The notes under the pieces are model-generated. The model had not been told where the DNA came from and did not search any database. It was given only the letters and a program-made list of their open reading frames with translations. The position numbers and the translations under genes are program-made. From DATBED01 sp035480695 (lineage in GTDB: Bacteria > Patescibacteriota > Saccharimonadia > Saccharimonadales > UBA4665): a DNA stretch of 5,764 nucleotides. Shown here one piece after another: positions 1 to 3,398 of this stretch. The stretch covers positions 1-5,764 of the forward strand of contig DATIHM010000064.1 in the NCBI GenBank assembly GCA_035480695.1. Reading direction: 5' to 3'. Within the stretch, counting starts at the first letter, position 1, and the number at the start of each line of letters is the position of its first letter.

Positions 1-240
1 GACCACCGTAACCGCGCCCAAATCGGCGGCACTGGCCTGGGCTTGTACCTGTCCAAAGCCATCATTGCCGCCCACGGCGGCAACATCTGGGTCAGGAGCA
101 AGGAAGGCCAGGGCAGCGTTTTCGGCTTTAGCCTGGTGCCATACGCCAAGCTGGCCGAAAAGCTGAAGGCCAGCGGCAACAACGAAATTGTCCGTGATGC
201 CCACGGCTGGATCAAAAACCACTCGCTCTATCGAAGATAG
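1..240 (+). CDS. Sensor histidine kinase, C-terminal fragment (5' end outside window)
   Basis: The last 79 residues of a histidine kinase ATPase domain. The frame is open from base 1 and ends with TAG at 238-240. The ATP-lid G2 box is clear: I-G-G-T-G-L-G-L-Y-L-S-K, then A-H-G-G-N-I-W-V and G-Q-G-S-V-F-G-F-S-L, the usual closing strands of a HATPase_c domain. A tail of about 30 residues follows (Y-A-K-L-A-E-K-L ... N-H-S-L-Y-R-R) with no recognisable domain. The kinase would autophosphorylate on an upstream His and pass the phosphate to a REC partner, most simply the response regulator starting at 392. The fragment resembles the matching part of the second kinase (3399-4676), so the two are related. 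Sensor and dimerisation domains are not visible, so the stimulus is unknown. Confidence 0.93.
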   Translation, partial: DHRNRAQIGGTGLGLYLSKAIIAAHGGNIWVRSKEGQGSVFGFSLVPYAKLAEKLKASGNNEIVRDAHGWIKNHSLYRR

Positions 241-247
241 AGCAGGT

Positions 248-366
248 AGCAGACGTGGCAGGAAACAGATAGCAGACATTTATCAGAAGCCAAACCAATA
301 GACATAGGGCTGCAGCTCGTCTGTTACCTGATATCTGCTAAATTTCTGCTACCTGTTACGTCTGTT
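248..366 (+). repeat. Long imperfect inverted repeat able to form a hairpin
   Basis: As RNA, 248-269 can pair with 345-366: 20 of 22 positions pair if G-U is allowed, with two mismatches. The stem continues after a 4-base bulge (341-344) with 270-276 against 334-340 (TAGCAGA/TCTGCTA). After a second bulge (277-280) it continues with 281-286 against 328-333 (TATCAG/CTGATA). The apical loop would span about 287-327. It lies wholly between the kinase stop and the regulator start. No T-run follows, so it is not a standard intrinsic terminator. It could stabilise or separate the two parts of a kinase-regulator transcript. Pairing was done by eye; no folding energy was calculated. Confidence 0.6.
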
Positions 367-376
367 CTCTGTTTTC

Positions 377-391
377 TGCTAAAGTAGAAGT
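377..391 (+). promoter_or_regulatory. Possible extended -10 box placing the transcript start at the regulator ATG
   Basis: TGC followed by TAAAGT (380-385) fits an extended -10 (TGN plus TANNNT). A start site 6-7 bases downstream would fall at 391-392, on the ATG itself. The bases before this ATG hold no clear Shine-Dalgarno sequence, only AGAAG. Leaderless expression of the regulator is therefore possible. There is no good -35 hexamer; TTACGT at 356-361 is weak. The alternative is read-through from the upstream kinase. Confidence 0.28.
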
Positions 392-778
392 ATGGATTCT
401 CAGCCCACTGCCAAAAAAGTCCTTATCATAGAAGACGAACATTTCATCGGCGAGCTCTACACCCGGGCACTTGGCAAGGCCGGCTACGATGTGACCGTAA
501 TCGCCGACGGCCAGGAGGCCCTCAAGGCGGCTCAGACTAACGCCTACGACATAATTCTGCTTGACCTCATGATACCCAATCTGACAGGCATAGAGATTCT
601 GCGTCTTTTACGCGACCCAGCTCGCGTCCCCCGCTTAAGCGCCAAAATCATCGTTACTACTAACCTGGAACAGCGTGACGACGTGCGGGCCGATATAGAA
701 AAGCAAGCCGATGGCTATGTAGTCAAGGCCGAAGTCACGCCGCACGAACTCGTCGAAGTCCTGAACAACATCAAGTAG
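392..778 (+). CDS. REC-only response regulator
   Basis: 128 residues forming a single phosphoreceiver domain with no output domain. After a short N-terminal lead comes V-L-I-I-E-D-E (acidic metal-binding pair near D15/E16). The phosphoacceptor is D58 in L-L-D-L-M-I-P, the switch Thr is most likely T90 in I-V-T-T-N, and the invariant Lys is K112 in Y-V-V-K-A. The usual Pro after this Lys is Ala, as it is Ser in the regulator at 4714. With no DNA-binding domain it should act through protein contacts, as a phosphorelay intermediate or an allosteric partner. The nearest kinase is the one ending at 240, its likely partner. The start at 392 gives a complete REC fold, but its ribosome-binding site is poor. 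The stop is TAG at 776-778. Confidence 0.93.
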   Translation: MDSQPTAKKVLIIEDEHFIGELYTRALGKAGYDVTVIADGQEALKAAQTNAYDIILLDLMIPNLTGIEILRLLRDPARVPRLSAKIIVTTNLEQRDDVRADIEKQADGYVVKAEVTPHELVEVLNNIK

Positions 779-789
779 CCATAAGCTTG

Positions 790-819
790 ACACGGCTGTA
801 TAATACAAAGTAGCCGTGT
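790..819 (+). promoter_or_regulatory. TATAAT box inside an 8-bp inverted repeat (promoter/operator candidate)
   Basis: A perfect -10 hexamer TATAAT lies at 799-804, between ACACGGCT (790-797) and AGCCGTGT (812-819), an exact 8-bp inverted repeat with a 14-base spacer. The arm centres are about 22 bp apart, roughly two helical turns, as expected for a dimeric regulator covering the core promoter. TTGACA is present at 787-792 but only 6 bp from the -10, too close to be its -35. The site lies 12 bases after the response-regulator stop and about 230 bases before the polymerase operon. A plain stem-loop at the 3' end of the regulator mRNA is the alternative; no T-run follows it. Confidence 0.5.
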
Positions 820-974
820 ATGGGTTGGTGTTTTCGCCTCCCTCCATACAGACTTATCAACCAAGAAGGTATACCCCGGTCACTGCTTTCTTCAACACTT
901 TTAAACTATCGGTCATGAGCAGGCTTTTGTAACGGTAGCCGACCTTTACCCGACAGTTCGCCCTAATCCGTTCT

Positions 975-1011
975 CTGGTTCGCCTGAGGTGAATCCAGTT
1001 TCTCTTTTTTT
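975..1011 (+). terminator. Intrinsic terminator within the operon leader
   Basis: CTGGTTCGCC (975-984) pairs with GGTGAATCCAG (988-998) around a TGA loop. This gives about ten base pairs, one of them G-U, with one bulged T at 994. A T-rich tract follows directly (999-1011), ending in seven consecutive T. This is the standard form of a Rho-independent terminator on the plus strand. It lies 24 bases before the first ATG of the polymerase operon, so it would either end a small RNA or act as the off-state of an attenuator. Confidence 0.75.
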
Positions 1012-1019
1012 AACTCATA

Positions 1020-1028
1020 ACCGGGGTG
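1020..1028 (+). promoter_or_regulatory. Ribosome-binding site of first operon gene, complementary to upstream leader
   Basis: GGGGTG (1023-1028) sits 6 bases before the ATG at 1035 and supports that start over the in-frame GTG at 1026, which overlaps this motif. The surrounding ACCGGGGT (1020-1027) is an exact reverse complement of ACCCCGGT at 873-880 in the same leader, so long-range pairing could mask the site. One such 8-bp match is not very surprising by chance in a region this long. Confidence 0.45.
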
Positions 1029-1034
1029 TCAATC

Positions 1035-1319
1035 ATGACTATTACAAACTTTTCGAACGACGTAAACATAAACAGCGAGGTAGAGGTAACGGCGTTGTAT
1101 TTCCGGCCCGAGCCTAGAGCGCACCGGCTCAAAAGCTTTCCGAAGCGTATGAATTGGGGCGGCCGCGAATACAACTTTGCCGCTGACGGCCTAAGGTTCC
1201 TGGTGAGCCACGGCCAGCAGTTGGTACAGCTATTCGACATGAGCGACGGCCAGGCTACCTACCGGCTGCGCCAGGATGGCGACCGCTGGACGCTGGTAGG
1301 AATACGAGGAGCAGTCTAA
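1035..1319 (+). CDS. Uncharacterised 94-aa protein, first gene of the polymerase operon (paralogue A)
   Basis: I do not recognise a named family. The predicted pattern is mostly beta: V-E-V-T-A-L-Y-F-R-P (16-25), P-K-R-M-N-W-G-G-R-E-Y-N-F (36-48), F-D-M-S-D-G (67-72), Y-R-L (76-78), W-T-L (85-87). There is no signal peptide or membrane helix, so it should be cytoplasmic. The same framework recurs in the 100-aa protein at 1549-1851, making the two paralogues that flank a small membrane protein. A W/F-x-G-x-x-Y core followed by Y-x-L and W-x-L strands loosely recalls small domains found beside ImuB-type polymerases (the DUF6504 type as I remember it); this is a weak analogy only. The position before a Y-family polymerase suggests an accessory role in lesion bypass. 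ATG 1035 is preferred for its ribosome-binding site; GTG 1026 would add three residues. Confidence 0.82.
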   Translation: MTITNFSNDVNINSEVEVTALYFRPEPRAHRLKSFPKRMNWGGREYNFAADGLRFLVSHGQQLVQLFDMSDGQATYRLRQDGDRWTLVGIRGAV

Positions 1320-1462
1320 TGAAATATCCGAAGGAGACCGAACTATGGAACCAAATCTTGACACTTTGGCCAACGGCTATGGAATACCAGGATCTGCCAA
1401 TGTTCCCGAACGAACCGTCTCGCGGGCCCAAACCAAGACGCCCGCTGTGGAAGAAGCAGTAA
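1319..1462 (+). CDS. Possible 47-aa overlapping ORF in another frame
   Basis: An ATG at 1319 overlaps the stop of the preceding gene (TAATG) and lies 7 bases after a good Shine-Dalgarno sequence, GAGGAG (1306-1311). This is the layout of a translationally coupled start. The 47-residue product begins M-K-Y-P-K-E-T-E-L-W, has a second Trp (L-T-L-W-P), and ends in a basic segment with R-R-P-L-W-K-K-Q; stop TAA at 1460-1462. It overlaps most of the 63-aa gene at 1345 in a different frame, and both cannot be strongly conserved. The membrane helix in the 1345 frame makes that frame the better candidate. The good start context is the only support for this one. Confidence 0.2.
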   Translation: MKYPKETELWNQILTLWPTAMEYQDLPMFPNEPSRGPKPRRPLWKKQ

Positions 1463-1536
1463 AAGCGTCGGTTGGCGGCCTTTTAGCGGTCGGACTTTTA
1501 TGGGTGGCGGCTACTTTAGCTGTCCAGCAACAGTAA
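1345..1536 (+). CDS. Small single-pass membrane protein, 63 aa
   Basis: This protein has a soluble, probably flexible N-terminal part rich in Pro, Thr and charged residues (about 1-40), then one hydrophobic helix at about 43-60 (V-G-G-L-L-A-V-G-L-L-W-V-A-A-T-L-A-V), and ends Q-Q-Q. With the helix at the extreme C-terminus it resembles a tail-anchored protein with its N-terminus in the cytoplasm. No family is recognised. AAGGAG at 1331-1336 lies 8 bases before the ATG, a strong ribosome-binding site. The gene sits between the two paralogous soluble proteins and upstream of the translesion polymerase. It could tether that complex to the membrane, which is an inference from gene order only. Confidence 0.7.
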   Translation: MEPNLDTLANGYGIPGSANVPERTVSRAQTKTPAVEEAVKASVGGLLAVGLLWVAATLAVQQQ

Positions 1537-1548
1537 AGGTAGTTACTT

Positions 1549-1851
1549 ATGGACTTTGCCAATAGCTACAACAACGAAGAAAGGCTGGAGTTACCGGTGG
1601 AAGTTGCCGTGGTTTTCCGCCCGGACAAAGAACCGGGCAAGCGCGGCTACCCGGCCAAGATGCGCTTTCGTGGGCAAGAGATTGCTTTCGCCGAACGCTG
1701 TCTGTACCACCCGACCGCCAAAGGTACACGCATGATACATGTCTTCGACATGAGCGACGGTATCAACGATTACCGCCTGGAGTTCGATGCCGAAAGCCTG
1801 GTCTGGACCTTAATAGCCACTATGGAGGGGCACGATGAAAACGCTGACTAA
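1549..1851 (+). CDS. Uncharacterised 100-aa protein coupled to the polymerase (paralogue B)
   Basis: A second copy of the fold encoded at 1035-1319: V-E-V-A-V-V-F-R-P (17-25), P-A-K-M-R-F-R-G-Q-E-I-A-F-A (35-48), F-D-M-S-D-G (66-71), Y-R-L (75-77), W-T-L (86-88). Elsewhere the two copies diverge, though a 17-base stretch over the F-D-M-S-D-G codons is identical in DNA (1233-1249 and 1744-1760). The N-terminal part is rich in Asn and Glu, and the C-terminus is acidic (G-H-D-E-N-A-D). There is no membrane helix or signal peptide. The last 17 bases overlap the polymerase start, implying coupled synthesis and a direct role with the polymerase. By position it matches the small YolD-type or UmuD partners of UmuC-like polymerases, but no UmuD protease motif is visible. 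The ribosome-binding site is only moderate (AAGG at 1536-1539). Confidence 0.85.
   Translation: MDFANSYNNEERLELPVEVAVVFRPDKEPGKRGYPAKMRFRGQEIAFAERCLYHPTAKGTRMIHVFDMSDGINDYRLEFDAESLVWTLIATMEGHDENAD
1824..1834 (+). promoter_or_regulatory. Ribosome-binding site of the Y-family polymerase, inside the preceding gene
   Basis: GGAGGGG at 1824-1830 lies within the last codons of paralogue B and 4 bases before the polymerase ATG at 1835. It is the best Shine-Dalgarno sequence in the operon and decides the start. With the 17-base overlap it suggests that ribosomes finishing paralogue B restart on the polymerase. Confidence 0.7.
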
Positions 1852-3106
1852 AAGTTTGGGGCTTAACCCCGAACCGCCGCAAGTAATGCATATAGACCTC
1901 AACAGCGCCTTCGCCACTACCGAGCAGCAGGCGCACAAAAGCCTTCGTGGCCGGCCTATGGGTGTGACCAACCGTATATCAAAACATTGCTGCGTCATTG
2001 CCGCCAGCTACGAAGCCAAGGCACTGGGCGTCAAAGTCGGCATGCGTTTGGACGAAGTCCGTACTATGATCCCGGATTTTGCCATACTCGAAACCGATCC
2101 GCCCAAATACCACTACATGTACCAAAAGTTGGCCGGCATCATGAATACGTACTCCTCCGACACCATCATGAAAAGCATCGACGAAGGTATCATCGACTTT
2201 CACGGCACAACCTCAACGGTCAACCGGCGCCCGCTTGCCGACATAGGGCTGGAAATAAAGCAGCGCCTCAAAGACGAAGTCGGCAGCTGGATGAAAGCCA
2301 ACATCGGCATAGGCCCCAATCGCTTCCTGGCCAAAACCGCGGCCGGCCTGCACAAGCCGGACGGGCTGGACGTTATTAGCTACAGTAATCTGCGACAGGT
2401 TTACGCCAACCTTCAGCTGACCGACCTGACTGGCATCGCCAGCCACTTCGAGGCCAGGCTAAAAGCCGCTGGCATTTTCACGCCACTGGATTTCCTGGAG
2501 GCCAGCGAAGACACGCTAAGGAGGCTGGTCTTTCACAGCGTCGTCGGCAATGACTGGTACCGGCGACTGCGCGGCTGGGAAGTGGATGGCAATCCGACCA
2601 ACTTGGGTAGCATTGGCCGCCAGATGGTTCTGCCTAAAGCCAGTACCGATGATAACGAGCTGCTGCCCATATTGCACATGCTGGCCGAAACCACTGGCAT
2701 AAAGCTACGTTACCGACAGGTCGAGGCAAGGGGATTGATAGTGTGGGCCAATCTACAGACCGGCGACTTCTGGCGCGAACGTAAGATGTTTAAAAGTAGT
2801 TTTTATACCAACCAGGATCTGTGGCAGCGCACGCTGTATTTGTTCAGCAAGCGACCTTCCGGCATGTTGATAAACATGGTTGGTTTGACCTGCTACCAGC
2901 TCAAACCTTCAACACGCAACCAGGCCAGCCTGCTAGAGGAAGTCACTAGGGCAGAGTGGCTTACTACTGCCGTAGACGAAATAAATGACCGATACGGCAT
3001 GTTCACGGTCTTTCCGGCCGACGCGCTACCGGGCAAGCCTAAGGTAAAACAAAAGATACCCTTCGGCGGCACCCAGTATTTCGAACTTCTACTCAAAAGA
3101 CAATAA
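1835..3106 (+). CDS. Y-family translesion DNA polymerase (DinB/UmuC type)
   Basis: 423 residues, closer to UmuC (about 420) than DinB (about 350). It should copy past damaged bases with low fidelity. Motif I is M-H-I-D-L-N-S-A-F-A-T-T-E, with metal ligand D21 and a likely steric-gate F26 that excludes ribonucleotides; D-x-N-S-x-F is the UmuC-style form. The finger segment has A-S-Y-E-A-K-A-L-G-V-K-V-G-M. The second metal site is S-I-D-E (D117, E118). I-G-P-N-R-F-L-A-K-T-A-A...K-P-D-G (159-176) is the conserved palm-to-thumb segment, and a helix-hairpin-helix-like thumb (L-T-D-L-T-G-I) follows. The little finger starts near S-I-G-R-Q-M-V-L-P (259-267). I-N-D-R-Y-G and Q-K-I-P-F (406-410) lie near the end; the latter may be a degenerate sliding-clamp motif. 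All catalytic residues are present. The start overlaps paralogue B, and the stop abuts a convergent tRNA gene. No recognisable LexA box was seen upstream. Confidence 0.95.
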   Translation: MKTLTKSLGLNPEPPQVMHIDLNSAFATTEQQAHKSLRGRPMGVTNRISKHCCVIAASYEAKALGVKVGMRLDEVRTMIPDFAILETDPPKYHYMYQKLAGIMNTYSSDTIMKSIDEGIIDFHGTTSTVNRRPLADIGLEIKQRLKDEVGSWMKANIGIGPNRFLAKTAAGLHKPDGLDVISYSNLRQVYANLQLTDLTGIASHFEARLKAAGIFTPLDFLEASEDTLRRLVFHSVVGNDWYRRLRGWEVDGNPTNLGSIGRQMVLPKASTDDNELLPILHMLAETTGIKLRYRQVEARGLIVWANLQTGDFWRERKMFKSSFYTNQDLWQRTLYLFSKRPSGMLINMVGLTCYQLKPSTRNQASLLEEVTRAEWLTTAVDEINDRYGMFTVFPADALPGKPKVKQKIPFGGTQYFELLLKRQ

Positions 3107-3181
3107 TGGTGACCTCACGGGGAATCGAACCCCGGTTGCCAGGATGAGAACCTGGTGTCCTAACCGCTAGACGATGAGGCC
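3107..3181 (-). tRNA. tRNA-Glu (anticodon CTC), with encoded CCA
   Basis: A 75-base cloverleaf on the minus strand. It has a 7-bp acceptor stem (GGCCTCA/TGAGGTC, one G-U), a 4-bp D stem (GTCT/GGAC), anticodon stem CCAGG/CCTGG around loop TTCTCAT, a 4-base variable loop, and T stem CGGGG/CCCCG around TTCGATT. The discriminator is A, and CCA is encoded at 3109-3107. The anticodon CTC (plus-strand 3146-3148) reads the Glu codon GAG. The 3' end starts at the base right after the polymerase stop codon, so the two genes converge with no gap. There is no T-run at the tRNA 3' end, so its terminator, if any, lies within the polymerase coding strand. Confidence 0.96.
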
Positions 3182-3205
3182 AGAAATGCCCGGTGGGCAT
3201 TTTCT
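3182..3205 (+). terminator. Hairpin beyond the polymerase gene, possible terminator
   Basis: ATGCCC (3186-3191) pairs with GGGCAT (3195-3200) around loop GGT. The stem extends by A-T pairs into AGAA/TTTTCT and ends in a short run of four T (3200-3203). It directly adjoins the 5' end of the minus-strand tRNA, so for that gene it would lie in the 5' leader. It makes more sense as a plus-strand terminator for the polymerase operon, reached after antisense passage through the tRNA. The T-run is short, so termination may be weak. Confidence 0.45.
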
Positions 3206-3398
3206 GTAGACACGAATGAAATGTTCTTCAGTGAAACTAACGCTAGCTTAGGAACAACCGAAGCGTCATTTGAAACCCGCTTATCTTACCATATCTGTTA
3301 TGGAGCGTCCAGATAGGGGATTGATTTTCACCCCTGAAAGAGGCATACTATAAGCAGTACTAAGCATAAACAGAAACGATGAACCGATATAGGGTGGC
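3206..3398 (+). promoter_or_regulatory. Intergenic region with weak promoter candidate for the second kinase
   Basis: This divergent spacer must hold the promoter of the minus-strand tRNA and probably that of the kinase at 3399. For the kinase, TTGATT (3321-3326) with CATACT (3344-3349) has 17-bp spacing but a poor -10; TATAAG at 3349-3354 is a better -10 but badly spaced. AGGGG (3315-3319) and CCCCT (3331-3335) flank the TTGATT as a short inverted repeat, a possible operator. For the tRNA I found no convincing promoter. AGGG (3391-3394) serves as a ribosome-binding site for the ATG at 3399. Confidence 0.3.

Larger units (their letters stand above)
241..391. repeat. Convergent array of degenerate 7-base CAG-core repeats
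   Basis: The whole spacer between kinase and response regulator is built from degenerate heptads of the form [A/G]NCAG[A/G]N. On the plus strand at 241-288 I read agCAGgt, agCAGac, ggCAGga, aaCAGat, agCAGac, atCAGaa. On the minus strand, reading from about 380 down to about 318, I read agCAGaa, aaCAGag, aaCAGac, aaCAGgt, agCAGaa, agCAGat, atCAGgt, aaCAGac. Spacers of 2-4 bases interrupt the register in places. The two sets face each other across a non-repetitive centre at about 289-317. Units are not identical and no unique spacers separate them, so this is not a CRISPR array. Its role is unknown: a cluster of protein-binding sites, a structured mRNA element and simple-repeat drift are all possible. 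Confidence 0.75.
811..1034 (+). promoter_or_regulatory. Structured leader RNA or small RNA upstream of the polymerase operon
   Basis: This gene-free stretch would be transcribed from the TATAAT at 799-804. Stems seen by eye: TGTATGG (817-823) with CCATACA (844-850), enclosing GGTG/CGCC (827-830/835-838) with a TTTT loop; ACTATCGG (905-912) with CCGACAGT (950-957), one mismatch; alternatively GGTC/GACC (911-914/941-944) around GGCT/AGCC (922-925/937-940). GGTTG (823-827) could also pair with CAACC (858-862) as a pseudoknot. The stretch ends in an intrinsic terminator (975-1011) just before the first ribosome-binding site. It could be an attenuating leader or a separate RNA of about 200 nt. I do not recognise it as 6S, SRP, tmRNA or RNase P RNA, nor as a known riboswitch. 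Confidence 0.5.

Noticed and set aside
241..391. CRISPR array
   Set aside because: Units are 7 bases, degenerate and inverted on two strands, with no unique spacers of constant length and no cas genes.
787..804. TTGACA and TATAAT as a consensus promoter pair
   Set aside because: They are only 6 bp apart; a sigma-70-type promoter needs about 17 bp. Only the TATAAT is kept as a -10 candidate.
811..1011. 6S, SRP, tmRNA or RNase P RNA in the leader
   Set aside because: None of the conserved segments I know for these RNAs is present on either strand, and the two ends do not pair as in 6S RNA.
1026..1034. GTG at 1026 as start of the 94-aa protein
   Set aside because: This GTG lies inside the GGGGTG ribosome-binding site that serves the ATG at 1035, and nothing suitable lies upstream of it.
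1987..2379. Plus-strand 130-codon frame inside the polymerase
   Set aside because: A shifted frame of the polymerase gene with His/Arg-rich low-complexity product; the polymerase frame carries all catalytic motifs.
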